A stretch of 64,000 nucleotides of DNA, taken from NCBI RefSeq assembly GCF_031844705.1, contig NZ_CP134609.1:3038001-3102000 (forward strand), given 5' to 3'. Source of the stretch: Streptomyces sp. ITFR-16. Its GTDB lineage: Bacteria > Actinomycetota > Actinomycetes > Streptomycetales > Streptomycetaceae. Positions within the stretch are counted from its first letter, which is position 1; each line of letters starts with the position of its first letter. Below are positions 51,224 to 59,279 of this stretch, one piece after another. The notes under the pieces were generated by a model. The model did not search any database, was not told the origin of the DNA, and saw nothing but the letters and a program-made list of their open reading frames with translations. The translations under genes were made by a program, and so were the position numbers.

Positions 51224-51229
51224 TACGAT
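51224..51229 (+). promoter_or_regulatory. Candidate -10 element of the sdh operon
   Basis: TACGAT lies 87 bases before the sdhC start, in the 242-base region between the OHCU-like gene and sdhC. The -35 partner is not clear. It matches the TAnnnT form of other promoters in the window. Confidence 0.4.
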
Positions 51230-51315
51230 GGCCGGGGCCGGTGGACCGTACCCGGCCGGGTCAGACCGACAGTCAAGCCGGCCGACCCCAATCCCCGCTC
51301 CCGGAGGGTTCTTCC

Positions 51316-51696
51316 GTGCCGGCTGGAACGCTGTACCGCGGCCGGGAAGGCATGTGGTCCTGGGTGGCTCATCGAGTCACCGGTGTCCTCATTTTCTTCT
51401 TCCTGTTCGTACATGTCCTGGACACCGCCCTCGTCCGCGTCTCCCCCGAGGCCTACGACGACGTCGTGTCCACGTACAAGACGCCGATCGTCGCGCTCCT
51501 CGAATACGGCCTGGTGGCCGCCATTCTCTTCCACGCGCTGAACGGTCTGCGCATCGTCGCCGTGGACTTCTGGGCCAAGGGCCCGCGCGTTCAGAAGCAG
51601 ATGCTCTGGGCCGTGCTGGGTATCTGGATCGTGCTGATGGTCGGGGCCCTGTACCCCGTCCTCGGTCACGCCGTACGCGAAGTCTTCGGGAGCTGA
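51316..51696 (+). CDS. sdhC: Succinate dehydrogenase cytochrome b556 subunit
   Basis: A 126-aa membrane anchor of complex II with three helices (VAHRVTGVLIFFFLFVHVLDTALV, TPIVALLEYGLVAAILFHALNGLRIV, QMLWAVLGIWIVLMVGALYPVLGH). The heme-ligand region HALNGLRIV and HRVTG are typical. Binds heme b and quinone with SdhD. GTG at 51316 has GGAGGG ten bases upstream (from 51303), so the longer frame from 51241 is not used. First gene of sdhCDAB. Confidence 0.93.
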   Translation: MPAGTLYRGREGMWSWVAHRVTGVLIFFFLFVHVLDTALVRVSPEAYDDVVSTYKTPIVALLEYGLVAAILFHALNGLRIVAVDFWAKGPRVQKQMLWAVLGIWIVLMVGALYPVLGHAVREVFGS

Positions 51697-51701
51697 GGCC
51701 C

Positions 51702-52175
51702 ATGTCCACCGAAACTTCCGCGATCGGCGCCGTCGAAGGCGTCTCCCTGTACGACGTCGACAATCCGGCGCCCGTGATCGAGCCGCCGCGCAAGCGGACC
51801 GGCAAGACCCCCAAGGGTTCGCGCACCAACTTCGAGATGTACGCCTGGCTCTTCATGCGCCTGTCGGGCATCGTGCTGGTCGTCCTGGTCCTGGGCCACC
51901 TGCTGATCCAGCTGGTGCTGGACGGCGGTGTCTCCAAGATCGGCTTCGCCTTCGTGGCCGGCCGCTGGGCCTCGCCGTTCTGGCAGGTCTGGGACCTGGC
52001 GATGCTGTGGCTCGCCATGCTGCACGGCGCCAACGGTCTGCGTACGGTCATCAACGACTACGCCGAACGGGACAACACCCGCTTCTGGCTGAAGATGCTG
52101 CTGTACACCGCCACGGTGTTCACCGTCCTGCTGGGCACGCTGGTGATCTTCACCTTCGACCCGAACATCCGCTAG
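51702..52175 (+). CDS. sdhD: Succinate dehydrogenase membrane anchor subunit
   Basis: A 157-aa hydrophobic subunit with three helices (AWLFMRLSGIVLVVLVLGHLLIQLV, VWDLAMLWLAMLHGANGLRTVI, MLLYTATVFTVLLGTLVIFTF) after a polar N-terminal extension of about 45 residues. LHGANGLR parallels the SdhC heme region. Begins five bases after sdhC. Confidence 0.93.
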   Translation: MSTETSAIGAVEGVSLYDVDNPAPVIEPPRKRTGKTPKGSRTNFEMYAWLFMRLSGIVLVVLVLGHLLIQLVLDGGVSKIGFAFVAGRWASPFWQVWDLAMLWLAMLHGANGLRTVINDYAERDNTRFWLKMLLYTATVFTVLLGTLVIFTFDPNIR

Positions 52176-52205
52176 GCGCCGGGCCCGAAGGACCAGAGGT
52201 AAACC

Positions 52206-53960
52206 ATGCAGATCCACACGTACGACACCGTCATCGTCGGCGCCGGCGGCGCCGGCATGCGCGCGGCCATCGAGTCGACCAAGCGCAGCCGCACCGCCGT
52301 GCTGACCAAGCTCTACCCCACCCGCTCCCACACGGGCGCCGCGCAGGGCGGCATGGCCGCCGCGCTGGCCAACGTGGAGGAGGACAACTGGGAGTGGCAC
52401 ACCTTCGACACGATCAAGGGCGGCGACTACCTGGTCGACCAGGACGCCGCCGAGATCCTGGCGAAGGAGGCCATCGACGCCGTCCTCGACCTGGAGAAGA
52501 TGGGCCTGCCGTTCGGCCGTACGCCCGAGGGCAGGATCGACCAGCGCCGCTTCGGCGGGCACTCCCGCAACCACGGTGAGGCCCCGGTCCGTCGCGCCTG
52601 CTACTCGGGCGACCGCACCGGCCACATGATCCTCCAGACGCTCTACCAGAACTGCGTCAAGGAGGGCGTGGAATTCTTCAACGAGTTCTACGTCCTGGAC
52701 CAGCTGGTCGTCGAGGAGGACGGCGTCAAGAAGTCCGCCGGCGTCGTCGCCTACGAGCTGGCCACCGGCGAGATCCACGTCTTCCGGGCGAAGTCGGTCA
52801 TCTACGCCTCGGGCGGCACCGGCAAGTTCTTCAAGGTGACGTCGAACGCGCACACCCTGACCGGTGACGGCCAGGCCGCCTGCTACCGCCGGGGTCTGCC
52901 GCTGGAGGACATGGAGTTCTTCCAGTTCCACCCGACGGGCATCTGGCGCATGGGCATCCTGCTGACGGAGGGCGCCCGCGGTGAGGGCGGCATCCTCCGC
53001 AACAAGGACGGCGAGCGCTTCATGGAGAAGTACGCGCCCGTCATGAAGGACCTCGCCTCGCGCGACGTCGTCTCGCGCTCCATCTACACGGAGATCCGCG
53101 AGGGCCGCGGCTGCGGTCCGGCCGGCGACCACGTCTACCTCGACCTGACGCACCTGCCGCCGGAGCAGCTGGACGCCAAGCTCCCGGACATCACCGAGTT
53201 CGCGCGTACGTACCTCGGCATCGAGCCCTACACGGACCCGATCCCGATCCAGCCGACCGCGCACTACGCCATGGGCGGCATCCCGACCAACGTCGAGGGC
53301 GAGGTGCTGGCCGACAACACCACCGTCGTCCCGGGCCTGTACGCCGCCGGCGAGGTCGCCTGCGTGTCGGTGCACGGCGCCAACCGCCTCGGCACCAACT
53401 CGCTGCTCGACATCAACGTCTTCGGACGCCGCGCGGGCATCGCCGCCGCCGAGTACTCCGCGAAGCACGACTTCGTCGAGCTTCCCGAGAACCCGGCCCA
53501 GCAGGTCGTCGACCAGGTCGAGCGGCTGCGCAACTCCACGGGCACCGAGCGCGTCTCGGCGATCCGTCTGGAGCTGCAGGAGTGCATGGACGCCAACGTG
53601 ATGGTGTTCCGCACCGAGCAGACGATCAAGACCGCGGTCGAGAAGATCGCGGAGCTGCGCGAGCGCTACCTCAACGTCTCCGTCCAGGACAAGGGCAAGC
53701 GGTTCAACACGGACCTGCTGGAGGCCATCGAGCTGGGCAACCTGCTCGACCTGGCCGAGGTCATGGCGACGTCGGCGCTGGCCCGCAAGGAGTCCCGCGG
53801 CGGTCACTACCGCGAGGACTACCCGAACCGCGACGACGTCAACTTCATGCGCCACACCATGGCGTACCGCGAGGTCGCCGACGACGGCACCGAGTCGATC
53901 CGGCTGGACTACAAGCCGGTCGTCCAGACCCGCTACCAGCCGATGGAGCGTAAGTACTGA
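52206..53960 (+). CDS. sdhA: Succinate dehydrogenase flavoprotein subunit
   Basis: A 584-aa catalytic subunit oxidising succinate to fumarate. FAD dinucleotide fold DTVIVGAGGAGMRAAIE; SHTGAAQGGMAAAL with the His that binds FAD covalently; FGGHSRNHGEAPVRRACYSGDRTGH; substrate-site segments FFQFHPTGIW, RGEGGILRNKDG and TAHYAMGGIPTN; GEVACVSVHGANRLGTNSLLD near the C-terminal FAD motif. Starts 30 bases after sdhD, and its stop overlaps the sdhB start (TGATG). Confidence 0.97.
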   Translation: MQIHTYDTVIVGAGGAGMRAAIESTKRSRTAVLTKLYPTRSHTGAAQGGMAAALANVEEDNWEWHTFDTIKGGDYLVDQDAAEILAKEAIDAVLDLEKMGLPFGRTPEGRIDQRRFGGHSRNHGEAPVRRACYSGDRTGHMILQTLYQNCVKEGVEFFNEFYVLDQLVVEEDGVKKSAGVVAYELATGEIHVFRAKSVIYASGGTGKFFKVTSNAHTLTGDGQAACYRRGLPLEDMEFFQFHPTGIWRMGILLTEGARGEGGILRNKDGERFMEKYAPVMKDLASRDVVSRSIYTEIREGRGCGPAGDHVYLDLTHLPPEQLDAKLPDITEFARTYLGIEPYTDPIPIQPTAHYAMGGIPTNVEGEVLADNTTVVPGLYAAGEVACVSVHGANRLGTNSLLDINVFGRRAGIAAAEYSAKHDFVELPENPAQQVVDQVERLRNSTGTERVSAIRLELQECMDANVMVFRTEQTIKTAVEKIAELRERYLNVSVQDKGKRFNTDLLEAIELGNLLDLAEVMATSALARKESRGGHYREDYPNRDDVNFMRHTMAYREVADDGTESIRLDYKPVVQTRYQPMERKY

Positions 53961-54736
53961 TGGCTACCCCCACCCTGGACAAGGCCGACAAGGCTCCCGA
54001 GCCCGAGGCCGGTTTCGCCGACTCGCCGTACATCACGGCGACCTTCCGGATCCGGCGGTTCAACCCGGAGGTCTCCGACGAGGCCCAGTGGCAGGACTTC
54101 CAGATCGAGATCGACCCGAAGGAGCGTGTGCTCGACGCCCTTCACAAGATCAAGTGGGAGACCGACGGCACGCTGACGTTCCGCCGCTCCTGCGCGCACG
54201 GCATCTGCGGTTCGGACGCCATGCGGATCAACGGCAAGAACAGGCTCGCCTGCAAGACGCTGATCAAGGACCTGAGCCCGGAGAAGCCGATCACGATCGA
54301 GGCCATCAAGGGCCTCACGGTCCTCAAGGACCTCGTGGTCGACATGGACCCGTTCTTCCAGGCCTACCGTGACGTCATGCCCTTCCTCATCACCAAGGGG
54401 AACGAGCCGACCCGCGAGCGTCTGCAGTCCCCCGAGGACCGCGAGCGCTTCGACGACACCACCAAGTGCATCCTGTGCGCCGCGTGCACGTCCTCGTGCC
54501 CGGTGTTCTGGAACGACGGCCAGTACTTCGGCCCGGCGGCGATCGTCAACGCGCACCGCTTCATCTTCGACTCGCGCGACGAGGGCGGCGAGCAGCGCCT
54601 GGAGATCCTCAACGACCGTGACGGGGTGTGGCGTTGCCGCACCACCTTCAACTGCACGGACGCCTGCCCGCGTGGCATCGAGGTCACCAAGGCGATCCAG
54701 GAGGTCAAGCGCGCGCTGATCACGCGTCGCTTCTGA
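53960..54736 (+). CDS. sdhB: Succinate dehydrogenase iron-sulfur subunit
   Basis: A 258-aa subunit passing electrons from FAD to quinone. [2Fe-2S] ligands in SCAHGICGSDAM and ACKTLI; [4Fe-4S] and [3Fe-4S] ligands in KCILCAACTSSCPVF and TTFNCTDACPRGIEV. Last gene of the operon; followed by a strong hairpin. Confidence 0.97.
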   Translation: MATPTLDKADKAPEPEAGFADSPYITATFRIRRFNPEVSDEAQWQDFQIEIDPKERVLDALHKIKWETDGTLTFRRSCAHGICGSDAMRINGKNRLACKTLIKDLSPEKPITIEAIKGLTVLKDLVVDMDPFFQAYRDVMPFLITKGNEPTRERLQSPEDRERFDDTTKCILCAACTSSCPVFWNDGQYFGPAAIVNAHRFIFDSRDEGGEQRLEILNDRDGVWRCRTTFNCTDACPRGIEVTKAIQEVKRALITRRF

Positions 54737-54754
54737 CCTTCCCGGCCGGACTCC

Positions 54755-54799
54755 AGGGGCCCCGTCCCCCGCAGGAACACTGCGGAGGGCGGGGCCCCT
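54755..54799 (+). terminator. Terminator of the sdhCDAB operon
   Basis: A long, nearly perfect hairpin (54755-54774 with 54780-54799, five-base loop, small internal mismatch) 18 bases after the sdhB stop. Confidence 0.85.
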
Positions 54800-54836
54800 T
54801 GCCGTAGGCCGGGGTCCCGGAGGTACGGTCGGCCGC

Positions 54837-55676
54837 ATGGCCGTTCTCCGGCATTCCGTCAGCGTCCTCGCCCTGGATCAGGAGCGGGTCCGGGAGGCCG
54901 TCGCGGCGCTCTGCGACCTCGCCGAGTCCTCCCGGGCGCACGGTGAGGTGATCCTGACGGGCGACGGGCAGACGGTCGCGGACATCCGGCTCGCCGGAGG
55001 CCGCCATCTGCGGCCCGGGGCCCGGTACGAGCTGATGGAGCCGGGCGCCACGGACCGGGTGACCCTGCGCCTGCGGGAGTGGCGGCGCTCCACCGCGATC
55101 GCCGTGGAGCAGCTGATGAGCGCGCCGGAGATGAGCGCCCGGCTCGCGGTGCGGCTGGCCAGTCCGGACCGGCCGCGCCTGCTGGAGGCCGAGGGGCGGT
55201 TCCGGGGCGCGGAGGGCTCGGGGCGGATGCGGCGGGGCTCGGGGAAGGCCCGGCTCGACCTGGCCGCGTGGTGGGCCGCCGCCGGACTCCCGCCCGGGGC
55301 CCCGCCGGTGGCGCGCGCCCCGGCGACGGTGCGGGTGCGGCATCTGCTGGGCGAGGCGCGGCTGTATCTGCGGCCCCGGCGGGACGGTGACGGGCGGTGG
55401 CTGGTGGAGGCGGCGGTCACCCTGCGCGGGCGGTGGCTGCTGCGGCCGGTCGCGGCGGTCGCCCTGCTGCCGGCGGGCGGGATGCTGCGGCGGGGCTTCC
55501 GCTCGGGGGTGGAGCGGGCGGCCGAGGGGTGGAACGAGGCGGTGGCCGAGCTGCTGGCCCTGTCCCCAAAGGAGCTGCGGGCCGAACTGACCCGGCAGGC
55601 GACGGAAGGCCGTACGCAGGAGCCGCGGGACGCTCCGCAGGATGCCCAGGGGCCGCGGGACGCCGAGGAGGGGTGA
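54837..55676 (+). CDS. Hypothetical protein
   Basis: A 279-aa protein I do not recognise. It begins MAVLRHSVSVLALDQERVREAVAALCDLAE and has two related beta-rich stretches (GDGQTVADIRLAGGRHLRPGARYELMEPG and VRVRHLLGEARLYLRPRRDGDGRWLVEAAVTLRGRWLLRP). One hydrophobic segment (LRPVAAVALLPAGGM) is too short for a clear membrane helix. The C-terminal tail is acidic and Gln/Pro-rich. Convergent with the MarR gene; monocistronic after the sdh terminator. Confidence 0.72.
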   Translation: MAVLRHSVSVLALDQERVREAVAALCDLAESSRAHGEVILTGDGQTVADIRLAGGRHLRPGARYELMEPGATDRVTLRLREWRRSTAIAVEQLMSAPEMSARLAVRLASPDRPRLLEAEGRFRGAEGSGRMRRGSGKARLDLAAWWAAAGLPPGAPPVARAPATVRVRHLLGEARLYLRPRRDGDGRWLVEAAVTLRGRWLLRPVAAVALLPAGGMLRRGFRSGVERAAEGWNEAVAELLALSPKELRAELTRQATEGRTQEPRDAPQDAQGPRDAEEG

Positions 55677-55691
55677 GCCGGGCGGCCCGGG

Positions 55692-56201
55692 TCAGTCCCA
55701 GGCCGCGCCGCCCCGGTCCTCCGCGACGACCATGACGCGCCGCAGCATGTCGTTGAGCTGGGTGCGCTCCTCCTCGTCCAGGGTGCGCAGCAGCCGTTCC
55801 TCCTCGTGGCCGAGGACCTCCATCGCGCCGATCCAGGTCGAGCGCCCCTCGTCGGTCAGCTCCACGTCCACGCGCCGCCGGTCCGTGGTGGACGGCCTGC
55901 GGCGGACGAACCCCCGGCGCTCCAGGGCGTCCAGCCTGCCGGTGACGGAGGCGGGCGCGAGGTCGAGGTCGGCGGCCAGCTCGGAGGGGGCCGCCTTGCC
56001 GCCCCGGCCGGCCAGCTTGTGCAGGGTGTCGAACTCCTGGCGGTCCAGGTCGAAGTCGACCAGGGACTGTTCGCGCACCCGGCGCAGATGGACGGAGATC
56101 TTCTTCATCCGTGTCACCGCGCCCTCGATGTCGGGATCGAGGTCGGGAAGCACCGGCTTCCACCGCTCCACATGGCCGTCGGTCCAGTCCCGTTGCTGCA
56201 T
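55692..56201 (-). CDS. MarR-family regulator
   Basis: A 169-aa winged-helix regulator: VDFDLDRQEFDTLHKLAGRGGKAAPSELAADLDLAPASVTGRLDALERRGFVRRRPSTTDRRRVDVELTDEG covers helix-turn-helix and wing, flanked by dimerisation helices. Divergent from an MFS gene, with two operator-like repeats between them. Probably represses the exporter and itself until a ligand binds. Confidence 0.92.
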   Translation of the reverse strand: MQQRDWTDGHVERWKPVLPDLDPDIEGAVTRMKKISVHLRRVREQSLVDFDLDRQEFDTLHKLAGRGGKAAPSELAADLDLAPASVTGRLDALERRGFVRRRPSTTDRRRVDVELTDEGRSTWIGAMEVLGHEEERLLRTLDEEERTQLNDMLRRVMVVAEDRGGAAWD

Positions 56202-56249
56202 GGGTCACAGCCTACGCCGGACCGGCTCCCATGCTTCGGTGTCCGATAT

Positions 56250-56276
56250 TTCGTTGACGAATAGTTCGGAAGCGAA
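56250..56276. promoter_or_regulatory. Tandem operator between MarR and MFS genes
   Basis: Two TTCG-N4-CGAA elements on the same strand: TTCGTTGACGAA at 56250-56261 (arms of five bases) and TTCGGAAGCGAA at 56265-56276, 15 bases centre to centre, that is about 1.5 helical turns. Placed within the 90-base gap between the divergent genes, overlapping where the MFS promoter must be. Confidence 0.6.
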
Positions 56277-56291
56277 ATAGATTCCCGTCCC

Positions 56292-57566
56292 ATGCCTCTG
56301 CCCGTGTCCCACCACACGCCCGAGTCCGAACCCCGGCCCACACCGCACCCGTTGCGGACCCGCTCGTTCCGCCTGCTGTTCGCCGGCCGCTCGCTCTCGC
56401 TGCTCGGCGACGCCGCGATCCCCGCCGCCCTCACCCTCGCCGTCTATCTGGCCACCGGCTCGACCGGCGCCCTCGCCCTGGTGCTCGCCTGCGCGATGGT
56501 GCCGAAGCTGCTCCTGCTGCCGCTGGGCGGGGTGGCCGGCGACCGCTTCAACGCCCGCACGGTCGCGCTGACCACCGATCTCGTACGGTGCGTCACCCAG
56601 CTGTTCGTCGGCGCCGAACTGCTCTCCGGCACCCCGGCGCTGTGGCAGATCGCCGTGGCCGAGGCGATCGGCGGCGCCGCCGGTGCCTTCTCGATGCCGA
56701 CCGTCTCGCCGCTGATCCGCGGCACCGTGGACGCGTCGGGGCTGCTGCGCGCCAACGCCCTGATGGCCGTGGTCAGCAGCACGGCCCGGATCGGCGGCCC
56801 CGCCGTCGCCGGGGCCCTGGTCCTCACCGCCGGACCCGGCTGGGCGTTCGTCCTCGACGGCGCCAGCTTCGCGGTGAGCGCCACCCTGCTGGCCGTGATC
56901 GACGTCCGGCACGTCCCCATCCCCCGGCGCCCCCTGCTCGCCGACCTCAAGGAGGGGTGGGGCGAGGTCCGCAGCCGCGACTGGTACTGGACCAGCCTGA
57001 TCGCCCACGCCGTCTGGAACGGGGCGGCGGCCGTCCTGATGACGGTGGGCCCGGCGCTCTTCCTCAGCGACCTGGGCGGCAAGGGCGTCTGGGTCGTCTT
57101 CCTGCAGACGGGCGCCGTCGGCCTGCTGCTCGGCTCACTGGTGGCCGGCCGGGTCCGCACGCGCCGCCCGGTCCTGACCGCCAACCTGGGCGGCGCCCTC
57201 TACCTGCTCCCGCTCTGCCTGCTGGCCGTCCACGCCCCGGTGGCCGTCTGTGTCACGGCGTACGGGATCGCCATGGCCGGCCTCGGCTATCTCAACCCGG
57301 TCTGGGAGACCGCCGTCCAGTCCGCCGTCCCCGCCCACGCGCTCGCCCGCGTCACCTCGTACGACTGGCTGCTCTCGCTGGGCGCGACGCCGCTCGGTTA
57401 CGCGCTCGCCCCGCTCGCCGCCTCCGCCTGGGGCGCCGAGGTCCCGCTGGGGGCCGCCGGGGTGCTGGTCGGCGCCGCCTGTCTGGCCACCGCGCTGGTG
57501 CCGGGCGTACGGCACTTCGGGGCGGCGGCGGCCACGGTGAAACCCACTGCGGAGAGCACGACTTGA
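56292..57566 (+). CDS. MFS transporter
   Basis: A 424-aa twelve-helix transporter of the EntS/MFS_3-like type: RSFRLLFAGRSLSLLGDAAIPAALTLAVYLATGSTGALALVLACAMVPKLLLLPLGGVAGDRFNARTVALTTD at the N terminus, and EVRSRDWYWTSLIAHAVWNGAAAVLM in the middle. Such proteins export drugs or siderophores. ATG at 56292. The stop codon lies within the first operator of the next operon. Confidence 0.9.
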   Translation: MPLPVSHHTPESEPRPTPHPLRTRSFRLLFAGRSLSLLGDAAIPAALTLAVYLATGSTGALALVLACAMVPKLLLLPLGGVAGDRFNARTVALTTDLVRCVTQLFVGAELLSGTPALWQIAVAEAIGGAAGAFSMPTVSPLIRGTVDASGLLRANALMAVVSSTARIGGPAVAGALVLTAGPGWAFVLDGASFAVSATLLAVIDVRHVPIPRRPLLADLKEGWGEVRSRDWYWTSLIAHAVWNGAAAVLMTVGPALFLSDLGGKGVWVVFLQTGAVGLLLGSLVAGRVRTRRPVLTANLGGALYLLPLCLLAVHAPVAVCVTAYGIAMAGLGYLNPVWETAVQSAVPAHALARVTSYDWLLSLGATPLGYALAPLAASAWGAEVPLGAAGVLVGAACLATALVPGVRHFGAAAATVKPTAESTT

Positions 57567-57620
57567 ACATGTTCAAAGTCAGGTCTACAGTCCATGACAA
57601 CAGCATTTGAACGCGTTCAA
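57563..57620 (+). promoter_or_regulatory. Promoter with two TetR-type palindromes
   Basis: TTGAACATGTTCAA (57563-57576) and TTGAACGCGTTCAA (57607-57620) are 14-bp perfect palindromes with identical arms. The first overlaps TTGAAC, a -35 at 57563-57568, paired over 17 bases with TACAGT (57586-57591) as -10; the predicted start is near 57598, so the second palindrome lies in the 5' leader. The TetR gene three genes downstream is the natural candidate to bind them. Confidence 0.75.
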
Positions 57621-57633
57621 GGGAGGGTGGGGC

Positions 57634-58068
57634 ATGGACCTCACTGTTGTCGCGTACGTCATCTACCTGCTCATCAGCGTGGCGCTCACCGTCTGGGTCG
57701 CCCGCACACTGAGCCGCAACGGCAAGGTGTTCCTCGCCGATGTACTGCACGGGAACGAGAAGCTCGCCGATGCCGTCAACCACCTGCTGGTGGTCGGCTT
57801 CTACCTGGTCAACCTGGGGTTTGTGACGCTCTATCTGAAGAACTCCGACGGGGTGGCCGACGCCCGGGGGCTGTTCGACGCGCTCTCGGTGAAGGTCGGC
57901 GTCGTCCTGCTCGTCCTCGGGGTCCTGCACCTGTGCAACGTCTTCGTGCTCAACAAGATCCGCCGCCGGGGCCTGATGGAGCGTGAGCAGACCCCGCCGG
58001 TGCCGCCGCAGGGCTGGACGGCTCCCGGTGCGGGGCCGTGGGCCGCGCCCGTCCCGCCCAAGGCATGA
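57634..58068 (+). CDS. Membrane protein, first gene of a TetR-controlled operon
   Basis: A 144-aa protein with three hydrophobic helices (LTVVAYVIYLLISVALTVWVARTL, VNHLLVVGFYLVNLGFVTLYL, VKVGVVLLVLGVLHLCNVFVLN) and a Pro-rich cytoplasmic tail. I do not know its function. ATG at 57634 follows GGGAGGG by several bases; the upstream TTG at 57607 is part of an operator. Confidence 0.8.
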   Translation: MDLTVVAYVIYLLISVALTVWVARTLSRNGKVFLADVLHGNEKLADAVNHLLVVGFYLVNLGFVTLYLKNSDGVADARGLFDALSVKVGVVLLVLGVLHLCNVFVLNKIRRRGLMEREQTPPVPPQGWTAPGAGPWAAPVPPKA

Positions 58069-58077
58069 GGGCCGGCC

Positions 58078-58515
58078 ATGGCACCCCGTCCGGGTGGGGA
58101 CCAGCCGCCCGTCGCACGGCTCACCGTGCTCTACGACGCGCAGTGCTCGCTGTGCACGCATGTGCGCCAGTGGCTGGGCGGACAGCGCCAGCTGGTCCCG
58201 CTCGACCTCGTCCCGGCCGGCTCCGCTCAGGCGCACCACCGCTTCCCCGGGCTCGACCACTCCGGAACGCTGGAGGAGATCACGGTGATCGGTGACCGGG
58301 GGCAGATCTACCGGGGCACCTCCGCGTGGATCGTCTGCCTCTGGGCCCTGGCCGAGCACCGGCCCCGGGCCCACTGGCTGACCACCCCGGCCGGCCGCCC
58401 GTTCGCCCGGGCGACCGTGCTCGCCGCCGCGAAGTACCGCTCGCTGACGGCCGCGCCCTGCCGGGCGGACGGGGGCGGCGCGTGCGCGGTGCCGGGCCCG
58501 GAGCCCGGCACGTAG
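58078..58515 (+). CDS. DCC/DUF393-family thiol-disulfide protein
   Basis: A 145-aa protein with the family signature D-x-x-C-x-x-C in LTVLYDAQCSLCTHVRQWL near residue 20 and ITVIGDRGQIYRGTSAWIVCLWAL in the middle. DCC proteins resemble thioredoxin-fold redox proteins and are often encoded with membrane proteins. Begins nine bases after the preceding gene. The substrate is unknown. Confidence 0.85.
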   Translation: MAPRPGGDQPPVARLTVLYDAQCSLCTHVRQWLGGQRQLVPLDLVPAGSAQAHHRFPGLDHSGTLEEITVIGDRGQIYRGTSAWIVCLWALAEHRPRAHWLTTPAGRPFARATVLAAAKYRSLTAAPCRADGGGACAVPGPEPGT

Positions 58516-58538
58516 GCAACCCCGATACCCTCGGGACC

Positions 58539-59252
58539 GTGGTGAAGGAAGAGAAGGACGTGAAGGAAGTCAAGGCTCCCAAGAGCGAGCAGACCCGCAC
58601 GCTCATCCTCGAAACCGCGCTCCGGCTCTTCCAGGAACGCGGCTACGACAAGACGACGATGCGGGCCATCGCCCAGGAGGCCGGCGTCTCCGTCGGCAAC
58701 GCCTACTACTACTTCTCGTCCAAGGAACACCTGGTCCAGGGCTTCTACGACCGGATCGCCGCCGAGCACAGGGCGGCGGTCCAGCCGGTTCTGGACGGCG
58801 ACAGGGACCTTGCGGTGCGCATCCGCGGGGTCCTCATCGGCTGGCTGGACGTGGCGGAGCAGTACCACCGCTTCGCCGCCCAGTTCTTCAAGAACGCCGC
58901 CGACCCGGAGAGCCCGCTCAGCCCCTTCTCACCGGACTCGGTCGCGGCCCGCGAGGCGGCGATCTCCATCCATGAGCGCTGCCTCGCCGGCTCCTCCACC
59001 AAGTCCGACCCCGAACTCGCCGAGCTGCTGCCGCAGCTGATGTGGCTGATGCAGATGGGCCTGGTGCTGTTCTGGGTGTACGACCGGACGGACCACGCCG
59101 AGCGCAGCCGGCGCCTGGTCGAGCGCACCGCCCCGATCGCGGCCCGGGCCATCGCCCTCTCCCGCTTCCGGGTGCTGCGGCCGCTCGTGCGCCAGGTCCA
59201 CGAAGTGCTGGAGGAGTTCCTGCCGGGCGCGGCCGCCCGCGCGGCCGAGTAG
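58539..59252 (+). CDS. TetR-family regulator
   Basis: About 237 aa. The HTH is at residues 17-65 (EQTRTLILETALRLFQERGYDKTTMRAIAQEAGVSVGNAYYYFSSKEHLVQGFY), followed by a ligand domain (VLIGWLDVAEQYHRFAAQFFKNA, LPQLMWLMQMGLVLFWVYDRTD). Last gene of the operon, so probably autoregulated through the two palindromes at 57563-57620. The start is GTG at 58539, 58542 or 58560; the Lys/Glu-rich first residues are variable and do not decide it. Confidence 0.9.
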   Translation: MVKEEKDVKEVKAPKSEQTRTLILETALRLFQERGYDKTTMRAIAQEAGVSVGNAYYYFSSKEHLVQGFYDRIAAEHRAAVQPVLDGDRDLAVRIRGVLIGWLDVAEQYHRFAAQFFKNAADPESPLSPFSPDSVAAREAAISIHERCLAGSSTKSDPELAELLPQLMWLMQMGLVLFWVYDRTDHAERSRRLVERTAPIAARAIALSRFRVLRPLVRQVHEVLEEFLPGAAARAAE

Positions 59253-59279
59253 CGCGGGCAGCCGGAGCGTGCGGGCGGA

